NCBI RefSeq assembly: GCF_018141425.1
Contig: NZ_CP058561.1
Location: forward strand, 3,224,001-3,288,000
DNA from: Vallitalea guaymasensis
Lineage (GTDB): Bacteria; Bacillota; Clostridia; Lachnospirales; Vallitaleaceae
DNA length: 64,000 nt
Direction: 5' to 3'
A program made the translations under genes and the position numbers. How positions within the stretch are numbered: the first letter of the stretch is position 1; each line of letters begins with the position of its first letter. Below the pieces are notes generated by a model. The model had not been told where the DNA came from and did not search any database. It worked only from the letters and a program-made list of their open reading frames with translations. Shown piece after piece: positions 1-8,178 of this stretch.

Positions 1-82
1 TAATGAAGAATTAGAAGATAGCGGTCCTGTAAAATTTGCTGTTGCAGTAGATGCATTAAAAGAATTATTAAAGAAATTATAA
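1..82 (+). CDS. C-terminal end of an unidentified protein (partial)
   Basis: The first 82 bases read as 26 codons ending in TAA at 80-82. The tail ends in an alternating acidic/hydrophobic helix (AVAVDALKELLKKL). The start lies outside the window. The stop is 17 bases before the next start, so it is probably co-transcribed with the dehydrogenase and isomerase that follow. Too little is present to name a family. Confidence 0.6.
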   Translation, partial: NEELEDSGPVKFAVAVDALKELLKKL

Positions 83-99
83 AATAGGAGGATGACAAA

Positions 100-1257
100 A
101 TGGAACAAGTACGTATTGGTGTTATAGGTTTTGGAAATATGGGTTCTAATCATGCTAAGTCTTTATACGAAGGCAAAGTCAAAAACGGTAAATTAGTTGC
201 AGTCTGTGATATAAATGAAGAAAAACTAAAGAAAAGTAAAGAATTATATTCTGACATTATGTGTTATGACAATCATCATGATATGTTAGAAGATAGCAAT
301 ATAGATGCAGTTATTGTCGCAACACCTCATTATGACCATCCATCTATTGCAATTGATGCATTAAAAGCTAATAAGCATGTCGTGATAGAAAAACCAGCAG
401 GGGTATATACAAAAGCTGTACGTGAGATGAATGAAGTAGGTAACAATACAGATAGAGTATTCGCCATTATGTACAATCAAAGAACTGACCCTTATTATAG
501 TAAGGTTAAAGAACTTATTGATGCTGGTGAATTAGGTGAAATTAGAAGAGTCAACTGGATAATTACTGACTGGTACAGACCACAAAGCTATTATAATTCA
601 GGTGGATGGAGAGCTACTTGGGCTGGTGAAGGGGGAGGAGTACTCCTAAACCAAGACCCTCACCAACTTGATATATGGCAATGGATTTGCGGTATGCCTA
701 CAAGAATTAGAGCATTTTGTCATTTCGGTAAGATGCATGATATTGAAGTTGAAGATGATGTAACAGCATACGCTGAATATGCTAATGGAGCAACTGGAGT
801 ATTTGTTACATCTACAAGTGACGCACCAGGTACTAACCGTTTAGAAATAAGTGGTGATCAAGGTAAAATAGTTGTAGAAGACGGTAAAATAACATTCTGG
901 AGATTAAGGGTATCAGAAAGAGAATTCAACGCAACATTTACTGGTGGATTCGGTAATCCAGAGTGTTGGAAGTGTGAAATCAATGTAAAACCTAATCCAC
1001 TACAACAGCATGTAGCAATCCTAACTAACTTTGTTGATGCAATATTAAATGGTAAAGAATTGATAGCACCCGCAGTTGAAGGAATCAGAGGACTTACAAT
1101 ATCTAACGCTATGCACTTGTCTGCATGGACGGACGATTGGGTAAACCTACCTATTGATGAAGATCTCTATTACAGTAAATTACAAGAAAAGATTAAGAAT
1201 TCAACAATAGTAAAAGAAACTAAAAGTGTCACTCTTGATGTTGATGGAACTTTTTAA
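100..1257 (+). CDS. Gfo/Idh/MocA family NAD(P)-dependent oxidoreductase
   Basis: 385 residues, the usual length for this family. The N-terminus holds a Rossmann nucleotide-binding fold with GFGNMGSNHAKSL at about residues 10-22. The family EKP motif appears as VIEKPAG near residue 97. The C-terminal half carries the alpha/beta substrate domain, including GGGVLLNQDPHQLD, whose His is typically catalytic. Such enzymes oxidise or epimerise sugars, inositols or sugar acids; the substrate cannot be read from the sequence. An AGGAGG lies 8 bases before the ATG. It is followed after 29 bases by a TIM-barrel sugar isomerase, a common pairing in catabolic operons for inositol-like or rare sugars. It is cytosolic, with no signal peptide. 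Confidence 0.9.
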   Translation: MEQVRIGVIGFGNMGSNHAKSLYEGKVKNGKLVAVCDINEEKLKKSKELYSDIMCYDNHHDMLEDSNIDAVIVATPHYDHPSIAIDALKANKHVVIEKPAGVYTKAVREMNEVGNNTDRVFAIMYNQRTDPYYSKVKELIDAGELGEIRRVNWIITDWYRPQSYYNSGGWRATWAGEGGGVLLNQDPHQLDIWQWICGMPTRIRAFCHFGKMHDIEVEDDVTAYAEYANGATGVFVTSTSDAPGTNRLEISGDQGKIVVEDGKITFWRLRVSEREFNATFTGGFGNPECWKCEINVKPNPLQQHVAILTNFVDAILNGKELIAPAVEGIRGLTISNAMHLSAWTDDWVNLPIDEDLYYSKLQEKIKNSTIVKETKSVTLDVDGTF

Positions 1258-1286
1258 AATATAATAATGTAAGGAAGGTATAATTT

Positions 1287-2051
1287 ATGAAAATAGCAGC
1301 GCAACTTTTTACAGTACATGATTATTTAGGAACAAAAGAAGATTTGGATATGACCTTCAAGAAAGTTAAAGAAATGGGTTATGACTATATTCAACTATCT
1401 GGAGCAGGATACATAGACGATGAAAAAGCTGAATATGTAAAAGGATTATTAGAAAAATATGAACTAATCATGTGTGTCACCCACATGAGCTTTGACCAAT
1501 TAGACAACGAATTAGATGCTTTATTAAAATATCACAAATTATGGGGTTGTGATTACATCGGAATAGGTTCAATGCCAAAACAATTTTCACGTGATGAAAA
1601 AGGCTACAAAAGTTTCGCAGAATGGGCTAATAATATAGGAGACATAGTATCACAACAAGGCTTAACCTTCGTATACCATAACCACAGCTTTGAATTCGAA
1701 AAATACAACGGTAAAACAGGCTTAGAAATCCTAGCAGAAGGATTCAACAACCATGTTCAACTATTATTAGATACTTACTGGGTTCAAGCAGGTGGTGCCA
1801 ACCCAGCATCATACATCACTAAACTAGCAGATAAGATCGATATAATACATCTAAAAGACTACGGTATCAAAAATTACGAACCATACTTCGCAGAAATAGG
1901 ATCAGGAAACATTGATTGGCAAGACGTCATCAAAGCATGTAACCAAGCAAGAGTAAAATACGCAGCAGTCGAAAGAGACAAAGGAGAAATAGAACCCTTT
2001 GAAAGTTTAGCAATAAGCAGAAAATATTTAAAAGAAATTCACGGATTATAG
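1287..2051 (+). CDS. sugar phosphate isomerase/epimerase (xylose isomerase-like TIM barrel)
   Basis: 254 residues with the AP endonuclease 2/xylose-isomerase-like TIM-barrel pattern of the IolE/IolI group. It opens with KIAAQLFTVHDYL. Metal-ligand-type motifs follow: YHNHSFEFEK, a DTYWVQAGG segment, HLKDYG and a late VERDKGE. These supply the Glu/Asp/His ligands seen in 2-keto-inositol dehydratases and D-tagatose-3-epimerases. It lies 29 bases after the Gfo/Idh oxidoreductase and probably acts on the same substrate. A paralogue is encoded at 19624-20373. The 3' third of the gene is richer in C-ending codons than the rest. The exact reaction is unknown. Confidence 0.85.
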   Translation: MKIAAQLFTVHDYLGTKEDLDMTFKKVKEMGYDYIQLSGAGYIDDEKAEYVKGLLEKYELIMCVTHMSFDQLDNELDALLKYHKLWGCDYIGIGSMPKQFSRDEKGYKSFAEWANNIGDIVSQQGLTFVYHNHSFEFEKYNGKTGLEILAEGFNNHVQLLLDTYWVQAGGANPASYITKLADKIDIIHLKDYGIKNYEPYFAEIGSGNIDWQDVIKACNQARVKYAAVERDKGEIEPFESLAISRKYLKEIHGL

Positions 2052-2130
2052 AATATCAAATTCATACTGAGATTAAATAAGCAATTACTTATTATTTTTA
2101 ATATCTAAGATAGCCAACAAATTTAAATAA

Positions 2131-2320
2131 CGAAGAAAAAGTGTTTTGTAATTACATTAATGGGTATTCCAAGCAAAATAGTATATGTATATGTGAAGTA
2201 GTGAGGCAGGACGCCGAACCCAGCTTTTTGCTCAGGACGAGCAAGTAGCTGGCGTAACATATACATATACTATTTTGCAATAACCAAGTCCGAACAAAAC
2301 TCTTTTTCTGACTTACTTGC
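2131..2320 (+). repeat. large palindromic repeat element, copy 1
   Basis: A 190-base structured element. A perfect 22-base inverted repeat (2173-2194 with 2257-2278) encloses a GC-rich core. Within the core, ACGC and CAGCT pair with AGCTG and GCGT around a TTGCTC/GAGCAA hairpin with loop AGGAC. An outer, imperfect inverted repeat pairs about 2133-2149 with 2294-2310. Copy 2 at 55243-55435 is nearly identical through the core, with one substitution seen in the 106 bases between and including the inner arms, while the flanks differ. It resembles a MITE or a mobile structured RNA. No transposase is nearby. The rest of the 2052-2454 gap holds only the exonuclease promoter. Confidence 0.85.
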
Positions 2321-2361
2321 TAATTAATACTAAATAATGGTCAAACTAAAAATATTTAACT

Positions 2362-2390
2362 TTGCCTAACTATTCAAGTTAGTATATAAT
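2362..2390 (+). promoter_or_regulatory. sigma-A type promoter for exonuclease III
   Basis: TTGCCT (2362-2367) and a perfect TATAAT (2385-2390) are separated by 17 bases. Transcription would start near 2397, about 58 bases before the xth start codon. Confidence 0.6.
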
Positions 2391-2454
2391 ATACTAAAAA
2401 TAGTTGACTACAATTAATATACATACTGTAGCATAATGGGCAAAGGAGGACATG

Positions 2455-3270
2455 ATGAAACTAATATCTTGGAATGTTAACGGTATAAGAGCTTGTATTA
2501 AAAAAGGCTTCTTAGATTTTTTTAATGAAGTAGATGCAGATATTATGTGTTTACAAGAAACCAAAATATCTGAAGGACAAATTGAACTGGATCTTGACGG
2601 ATATTATCAATATTTTAATTATGCAGAAAAAAAAGGCTACTCCGGCACAGCTATATTCTCTAAGATGGAAGCTATATCTGTCAAAAATGGAATAGGTATT
2701 GAAGAACATGATCAAGAAGGACGAGTTATAACTGCCGAATACGATAACTTTTTCTTAGTTAATGTCTACACACCTAATTCTAAAAGAGGACTGCTTAGAC
2801 TTGATTATAGAATGCAATGGGAAGATGATTTTAGAGACTATGTTAATGAACTAGATAAAATCAAACCTGTTGTCATCTGTGGTGACTTGAATGTAGCCCA
2901 TAAAGAAATCGATCTAAAGAATCCAAAACCTAATCAAAAGAATGCAGGATTTACCATTGAAGAGAGAACTAAATTGACTAATCTACTAGAATCTGGCTTT
3001 ATAGATTCATATAGGTACTTCTATCCTGAGAAAGAAGGGGCTTACAGCTGGTGGTCATATATGTTCAACGCTAGACAGAATAATGCTGGATGGCGCTTAG
3101 ACTACTTCACTGTCTCCAATAAATTAGAAGGAAAGTTGGAGGGGGCAGATATCCTATCAGACGTATTAGGCTCAGACCATTGTCCTGTTCAGTTAGAACT
3201 TGATATTGAAGTAAACGAATCCATAAATAATAATTTTTCTGAAAAACAATTAGAATTAGATATAGTATAA
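2455..3270 (+). CDS. xth: exodeoxyribonuclease III / AP endonuclease
   Basis: 271 residues of the exonuclease III family, which cuts DNA at abasic sites and removes 3'-blocking groups in base excision repair. The full motif set is present: WNVNGIRA at the N-terminus, CLQETK with the metal-binding Glu, GYSGTAIFSK, the GDLNVAH segment, WRLDYF and the terminal GSDHCPV with the catalytic Asp-His pair. Two ATGs lie in frame at 2452 and 2455. The second is chosen because AAGGAGGA ends at 2450, giving normal spacing only to 2455, and because MKLISWNVNG is the canonical family start. It has its own promoter and a strong terminator at 3313-3380. Confidence 0.95.
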   Translation: MKLISWNVNGIRACIKKGFLDFFNEVDADIMCLQETKISEGQIELDLDGYYQYFNYAEKKGYSGTAIFSKMEAISVKNGIGIEEHDQEGRVITAEYDNFFLVNVYTPNSKRGLLRLDYRMQWEDDFRDYVNELDKIKPVVICGDLNVAHKEIDLKNPKPNQKNAGFTIEERTKLTNLLESGFIDSYRYFYPEKEGAYSWWSYMFNARQNNAGWRLDYFTVSNKLEGKLEGADILSDVLGSDHCPVQLELDIEVNESINNNFSEKQLELDIV

Positions 3271-3312
3271 AAATTGTTAAATACAGGTGAAAATAATAAC
3301 TAAAAATAAAAT

Positions 3313-3380
3313 AGGTAAATATATCAAATATAACTAATCATCAATAACATAGTTATACCGATATATTTACCTTGTTTTTA
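3313..3380. terminator. intrinsic terminator between convergent genes
   Basis: A perfect 13-base stem (3313-3325 with 3360-3372) holds an inner TATAACTA/TAGTTATA stem and is followed by TGTTTTTATT. It ends xth and may also serve the convergent gene at 3452-3982. Confidence 0.8.
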
Positions 3381-3451
3381 TTAGGAGTTATATAATACTG
3401 TAGGATTGTATATATAAATGTATTATTAAAAACTTTAGCTAAATGTATTAA

Positions 3452-3982
3452 TTAATTTTGCATATCAGGTATTTTAACAGTATTGTTTTTAGACTTAGCA
3501 TCTTGACTGTTTTTAATTAAAGTACAACCATGACCCATAGGGCATATCTGGCACCAGCTTCTTGGCTTGAAGACAATACCAATAACGATACCTACTATGA
3601 ATGACATCAACATGAATCTATAAAACACTTTAGCTATTACCAAAAAATGGAACCCGTGATTAACAATAGCATAAGTTAAAACAATACTAAAAACAGAAAG
3701 CATTATGGACAAAATGATATTCTTTGCTTTGTTGGTTCTTAACCATTTTGGAAGGGTATGACCTAGAGATATCCTTCTAAGGAATTTTCCTAGAAAAGAA
3801 CCTCTTGGACAGTATTTTGAACAATGAATCTTACCTCTACCTCTTATAGCATGATATATAGGGGCACCCATACAAACAATTCCTAGAATGCCGAATCTCA
3901 TATCAATTATTCCTAATATGAAAAAACTTATGATAATTATATAACTCCATCTCTGATGACCTTTTCCAGTTTCTTTTTTCAT
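3452..3982 (-). CDS. membrane-bound 4Fe-4S binding protein (NapH/CcoG-like)
   Basis: 176 residues with about four membrane segments (near 15-40, 88-110, 112-138) and two cysteine motifs typical of membrane polyferredoxins: CSKYCPRGSFLG near residue 55 and CQICPMGHGC near 145. These resemble half-clusters in NapH, NosR and CcoG relatives, which pass electrons through the membrane. The protein is shorter than those families and lacks a full eight-Cys ferredoxin domain, so the exact partner is unknown. An AAGGAGAAA site precedes the ATG. It is monocistronic, convergent with xth and divergent from the GGDEF gene. Confidence 0.75.
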   Translation of the reverse strand: MKKETGKGHQRWSYIIIISFFILGIIDMRFGILGIVCMGAPIYHAIRGRGKIHCSKYCPRGSFLGKFLRRISLGHTLPKWLRTNKAKNIILSIMLSVFSIVLTYAIVNHGFHFLVIAKVFYRFMLMSFIVGIVIGIVFKPRSWCQICPMGHGCTLIKNSQDAKSKNNTVKIPDMQN

Positions 3983-4166
3983 TATTTATTTCTCCTTCTT
4001 TTAATTATATCTATATATTATTATATTCAAATATATAGATATGTCAACAGAAATTATACAAAAACTTAATTTATTAATTTAGAATTTAATGGATATAATA
4101 TATGAAATAATTAGAAAAATATATTGATTTATGTAATAATTTACCATTATATATCTTTTATTAAAG

Positions 4167-4195
4167 TTGAAAATATTGTAAAATTATGCTAAAAT
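4167..4195 (+). promoter_or_regulatory. promoter of the GGDEF gene (duplicated block, copy 1)
   Basis: TTGAAA (4167-4172), a 17-base spacer and TAAAAT (4190-4195). The surrounding 45 or so bases recur almost unchanged at 5782-5826, upstream of the chemosensor-like gene. Confidence 0.75.
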
Positions 4196-4261
4196 GATAC
4201 TAACTATAATGAATTATGCCTAATCATAATAGTATATTAAGACTAGGTTAGGGGCGGTTAT

Positions 4262-5740
4262 ATGTGTAATAAGTTAAAGTCTAACTTAGATTTAAAAATT
4301 ATTATTAGAAGTTTTATAATAATTTTTACTGTGTTCAGTATATCTTCCATATTTGTTTATCAGCAAACCACCAAGAAATTTCGCACTGATACAACAAAAC
4401 AAATATGTCTAAAATCCCAGCTTGTTAATAAAGATATCACCAATATATTTGAAAACAAAAAAATAATATCAGATATTATTGAGGCAGATGAAGACGTTCA
4501 TAATTATCTGTTGGAAGTCAAAGACAGAAATGATATTACAACAAATATTTTATATCCAAAAGTAATAAATAACTTTAAAAATATAATAAAGTCACATGAT
4601 GATATATATACGATTTGGGTTGCCAATGAACAAGCCAACTTTTATATAGATGCAATTGGAAATTCCGACAGTAGCAATTATGATATCTATAAAAGACCGT
4701 GGAGAGAACAAGTTGCTGGTTCAGATGAGGTTATTTTAACAGATCCTTATATAGAATATGGTACTTCCATAAAGGTCATATCTATAATTAAAGCATTGAA
4801 ACAAGATAATAAAATAATTGGTTATGTTGGTATAGATATCACATTAGATAAAATATTCACTATAATGGAGAATTATATTGTAGGGAAAAAAGGAATGAAC
4901 TTCCTAATAAATAAGGATTATGAATTCATATATTCATATGTTGGAGAAAATGAAGAAGATATAGTATTTAAGAATAAATTAATAGAACGTGTTAAAACAC
5001 TTGATAAAGATTGTAGAGACTATAAGAAGATTACATACAAACAAAATAAATATTTTATTTATCACCATGAGATTGACCTGAATGGATGGGGAATAATACA
5101 GTTAATTCCTGAAAATGATATTGACCAAGATATAAATGATTTTTTGAAAATCATGTTGATTATATTTAGTATTGCTGCTATATCCTTATTGATAATAATC
5201 ATTATGGAAGGGATAATGTATAAATTACGTGAAAACAGATTGAAGATACAAGCTAGAACAGACTCTTTGACAGGGTCAATCAATAGAAGCTATTTTATGG
5301 AGCTTGCTAAGCATGAATTTTGTCTTGCTAAAAAAGAAAACAGAAAGTTTAATCTACTGATGATAGATATTGATTATTTTAAAAGCGTGAATGATAATTA
5401 TGGACATCATATAGGGGACGTTGTATTGGAAAATATGGCACGACTAAGTGTTAGCTTATTAGGTAAAAATGCCATATTTGGACGAGTTGGAGGAGAAGAA
5501 TTTGCAGCCATAATAATGGATATAGATGAAATGGAAGCTTTTATAGCTGCTGAAGATCTTAGAACTAAGATTTCCAATATGGATATAAATACTGACAAAG
5601 GTAATATAAGTATTAATGTCAGTATAGGATTAACCAGTATGAAAAACAGTGATATACAGCTAAAAGAAATCCTAAAAAGAGCGGATGAAGCTATGTATGA
5701 AGCCAAGAAAAGTGGTAGGAACAAAGTTAAAATAAAATAA
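4262..5740 (+). CDS. diguanylate cyclase with extracellular Cache sensor
   Basis: 492 residues. A first membrane helix lies near residues 13-31, an extracytoplasmic Cache-like sensor at about 35-280 (with the WVANEQANFY and YVGIDITLDKI segments typical of dCache domains), a second helix near 290-312, and a GGDEF domain from about 330 to the end. The active-site signature is GGEEF, with DIDYFKSVNDNYGHHIGD upstream, so c-di-GMP synthesis is expected. The RxxD inhibitory site five residues before GGEEF is absent, which suggests no product inhibition there. The start is the ATG after a GGGGCGG site. Its promoter block is duplicated before the gene at 5999. Confidence 0.92.
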   Translation: MCNKLKSNLDLKIIIRSFIIIFTVFSISSIFVYQQTTKKFRTDTTKQICLKSQLVNKDITNIFENKKIISDIIEADEDVHNYLLEVKDRNDITTNILYPKVINNFKNIIKSHDDIYTIWVANEQANFYIDAIGNSDSSNYDIYKRPWREQVAGSDEVILTDPYIEYGTSIKVISIIKALKQDNKIIGYVGIDITLDKIFTIMENYIVGKKGMNFLINKDYEFIYSYVGENEEDIVFKNKLIERVKTLDKDCRDYKKITYKQNKYFIYHHEIDLNGWGIIQLIPENDIDQDINDFLKIMLIIFSIAAISLLIIIIMEGIMYKLRENRLKIQARTDSLTGSINRSYFMELAKHEFCLAKKENRKFNLLMIDIDYFKSVNDNYGHHIGDVVLENMARLSVSLLGKNAIFGRVGGEEFAAIIMDIDEMEAFIAAEDLRTKISNMDINTDKGNISINVSIGLTSMKNSDIQLKEILKRADEAMYEAKKSGRNKVKIK

Positions 5741-5793
5741 TTTATATGGATATAAATAGTGTTAGTGCTTATTTACTATATCTTTTGATAAAG

Positions 5794-5822
5794 TTGAAAA
5801 TATTGTAAAATTATGCTAAAAT
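5794..5822 (+). promoter_or_regulatory. promoter of the diacid-recognition/MCP gene (duplicated block, copy 2)
   Basis: TTGAAA (5794-5799), a 17-base spacer and TAAAAT (5817-5822), inside a block nearly identical to 4155-4199. It lies about 180 bases before the gene start, which implies a long leader. The rest of the 5741-5998 gap shows no other clear feature. Confidence 0.7.
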
Positions 5823-5998
5823 AATGGTAATTATAACAATACATGTCTATTTAGTTATAAGGTATAAATTAAAAAAGAGATTTAGATACAATTGAAACAT
5901 ATAATAGGTAAAATAATGTAATAAATTAAGTTGACATCTCAATGAATAGGAAAAATATTTGTTAGCCTACAAAGAATAACATGAAATGGAGTGACATT

Positions 5999-6850
5999 AT
6001 GGCATGGGAACATGGGGTTACAAAGGAATTAGCAGATAAGATTGTTGAAATGCTTTATGAAGTTACAGGCAACATAGTAAACGTTATAGGAAACGGTGGA
6101 GAAATTTTATCATCTGTTCAAGAAGAGCGAATAGGTACAATTCATGAAGGCGGCAGACGCATCATGATAGGAGAGGTTGATGAAGTAGCAATTACCCCTG
6201 AAATGGCAAAAAATATGCAAGGAGCAAAACCAGGATATAATGGTGTTGTTAAGATTGACGGAAATAGAATTGCATGTATTGGCATAGGGGGAGACCCAGA
6301 CCGAGTAAAACCATTACAGAATATGGCGGCTATCATTGTAAAGGAAGAAATACAAAGACATGCGGATTATAAAGCAAGAGAACGGTTTGTTGAAAAAGTT
6401 GCAGAAGAAATACAGGATATATCCGCAGCAATTCAACAGGTGACAGCTGGAGCTGAACAGATCTCAGAGCAGACTAAACAAGTAGAGAGTATCACCCAGC
6501 ATACAGAAGGTCAGATTCAAGATGTGGACAAAATGGTAGGATTGATTAGTGGAATTAGTAGTCAAACCAACTTATTAGGATTAAATGCAGCAATTGAGGC
6601 TGCAAGGGCAGGAGAACTAGGACGAGGATTTGCAGTGGTTGCTCAAGAAATTCGTAAGCTTTCAATGAATTCCGCAGATTCCCTAAAAGATATTACCAAT
6701 GTGCTGGTTATAATGAAAGGCTCTTTGGTAAAAATTATAGAAGGGGTACATAAAAGTACAATTACAACAGATGAGCAAACAAAAGCTATGCAGCAAATAG
6801 CAGAAAGTATTAATACCTTACAAATGGAAACAGAAAGTTTTATTAGATAA
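5999..6850 (+). CDS. soluble sensor: CdaR-type diacid recognition domain fused to MCP signalling domain
   Basis: 283 residues, no membrane helix. Residues 1 to about 120 match the sugar-diacid recognition domain of CdaR regulators (start [16 protein letters not shown], then [20 protein letters not shown] and [13 protein letters not shown]). The rest is a short methyl-accepting chemotaxis signalling hairpin with the conserved tip [20 protein letters not shown] followed by [14 protein letters not shown]. It probably senses a sugar acid in the cytosol and talks to CheA/CheW arrays. The ATG at 5999 is preferred over 5981: GGAG lies 7 bases before it and it gives the natural domain start. It ends at a strong terminator. 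Confidence 0.85.
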   Translation: MAWEHGVTKELADKIVEMLYEVTGNIVNVIGNGGEILSSVQEERIGTIHEGGRRIMIGEVDEVAITPEMAKNMQGAKPGYNGVVKIDGNRIACIGIGGDPDRVKPLQNMAAIIVKEEIQRHADYKARERFVEKVAEEIQDISAAIQQVTAGAEQISEQTKQVESITQHTEGQIQDVDKMVGLISGISSQTNLLGLNAAIEAARAGELGRGFAVVAQEIRKLSMNSADSLKDITNVLVIMKGSLVKIIEGVHKSTITTDEQTKAMQQIAESINTLQMETESFIR

Positions 6851-6862
6851 ACAATTATAGGG

Positions 6863-6897
6863 ACTGTCTCAAAATAATGATTTTGAGACAGTTTTTT
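6863..6897 (+). terminator. intrinsic terminator
   Basis: A 13-base stem (6863-6875 with 6880-6892), a four-base loop and a T run end the chemosensor gene. Confidence 0.9.
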
Positions 6898-6927
6898 AAG
6901 TTGAAATCATGAACTTAATTTTTCTTG

Positions 6928-6957
6928 TCGACATGAATATATTTTGTATGATACAAT
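6928..6957 (+). promoter_or_regulatory. probable promoter of the LacI-family regulator
   Basis: TCGACA (6928-6933) and TACAAT (6952-6957) with an 18-base spacer lie 44 bases before the regulator start. Confidence 0.5.
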
Positions 6958-7000
6958 AATCTAATACAGTAAATACTAACAATATGAAAGGTGATGTTAT

Positions 7001-7972
7001 ATGGTAAGCATTAAAGATGTTGCCAAGAAAGCAAATGTATCCATATCATCTGTATCCAATGCATTAAATGGTAGAGCAAATGTAAGTGAGAAAACTAGAA
7101 AAAGAATTATTGAGATAGCCAAAGAAATGAACTATTATCCTAATACAATGGCTAGAAATCTTAAAGTGAAAAGAACCAAAACAGTAGCTCTTTGTTTTAG
7201 TCAATTTGATAGAAATTTCTACTTTGAAATCATAAAAGGAATCAATGATTGTGTTGTACACAATGGATATGATTTAATTATATGTGCTCATCATTCTATA
7301 GAAAAATTTCTGAGGAATGGTTTTATTGATGGTGCATTGGTATTGGATAAAAATGTAACAGATGAATTAATAATATCCACAGCAAGTGAGGAACTGCCAA
7401 TTGTTCTTTTGGATAGAGAACTTGAGAAAGAAAACATCTATTCTGTAGTTGTAGATAATTATTTAGCCATGGAAGATTTGGTTAATGGATTAATCAAAAA
7501 AGGATACACTAACTATTCATTCGTTGGTGGTGTTGAGCATACCCAAGATAATATTGAGCGTTTTAAAGGACTGAAGGATACCCTTGAAAAAAGTGATATA
7601 GAGTTTATACCCAAAAATTATTATCATGGTGATTTTACTGAAAAAAGCGGTTATCAAGCAGGAAAGCTCATGATTATCAGTAACGATATCTCAGAGGTAG
7701 TTATATGTGCAAATGACAATATGGCTATAGGAGTAATGAAAGCTTTTAAGGAATCAGGACTAAAAATTCCAGAAGATGTCAGCGTAATAGGTTTTGATGA
7801 TATTGAATTAGCGAGTTATCTTGAACCACACCTAACTACAATTTCAACTCCAAAATATGAATGGGGAATGTATGCAGCTAGTATATTATTTCAAGTTCTT
7901 GATGAAGAAAAAACAAATATTAAGCCTAATAAAATAAAAGCCAATATAAAATGGAGAAATTCCAGTAGGTAA
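7001..7972 (+). CDS. LacI family transcriptional regulator
   Basis: 323 residues. The N-terminal helix-turn-helix is unmistakable (SIKDVAKKANVSISSVSNALNG, then VSEKTRKRIIEIAKEMNYYPN). It is followed by a periplasmic-binding-protein-like effector domain with the family signatures VICANDNMAIGVMKAFKESGLKIPEDVSVIGFDDIELASYLEPHLTTI. It probably represses the ABC transporter/GH65 operon that starts 206 bases downstream. Two AAAACGTTTT palindromes lie in that gap: one just after its own stop and one across the transcription start of the next gene. The ligand is presumably a disaccharide or its phosphorolysis product (inference). Confidence 0.93.
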   Translation: MVSIKDVAKKANVSISSVSNALNGRANVSEKTRKRIIEIAKEMNYYPNTMARNLKVKRTKTVALCFSQFDRNFYFEIIKGINDCVVHNGYDLIICAHHSIEKFLRNGFIDGALVLDKNVTDELIISTASEELPIVLLDRELEKENIYSVVVDNYLAMEDLVNGLIKKGYTNYSFVGGVEHTQDNIERFKGLKDTLEKSDIEFIPKNYYHGDFTEKSGYQAGKLMIISNDISEVVICANDNMAIGVMKAFKESGLKIPEDVSVIGFDDIELASYLEPHLTTISTPKYEWGMYAASILFQVLDEEKTNIKPNKIKANIKWRNSSR

Positions 7973-7986
7973 AATTTTTTGCTGAC

Positions 7987-8006
7987 TTTATAAAACGTTT
8001 TATAAA
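7987..8006. promoter_or_regulatory. LacI-type operator O1
   Basis: A perfect 20-base palindrome TTTATAAAACGTTTTATAAA with a central CG, the hallmark of LacI-family operators. Its core is repeated at 8150-8163, centred 160 bases away, a distance compatible with DNA looping. Confidence 0.8.
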
Positions 8007-8107
8007 AATATAATTATAGACACCGATAAACTATTAAAAGTCATATAATTATAACAAAAATAATGCTATATTATAAACTTTAATATAAAAAATAAACAAA
8101 ATAATAT

Positions 8108-8163
8108 TTGACATGAATAAAAAATCATGATATTATTTTGTTGTTATTAATAAAACGTTTTAT
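8108..8163 (+). promoter_or_regulatory. promoter and LacI-type operator O2 of the GH65 sugar operon
   Basis: TTGACA (8108-8113), a 17-base spacer and TATTAT (8131-8136) place the start of transcription near 8143. The palindrome ATAAAACGTTTTAT (8150-8163) follows at once, so a bound repressor would block clearance. The ribosome binding site AAGGAGG follows directly. Confidence 0.8.
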
Positions 8164-8178
8164 AAGGAGGAAAAAACA

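Noticed and set aside
2052-2454. Riboswitch upstream of exonuclease III
   Set aside because: The structured DNA is the repeated element, which lies upstream of the likely promoter at 2362-2390 and has a second copy before an unrelated gene.
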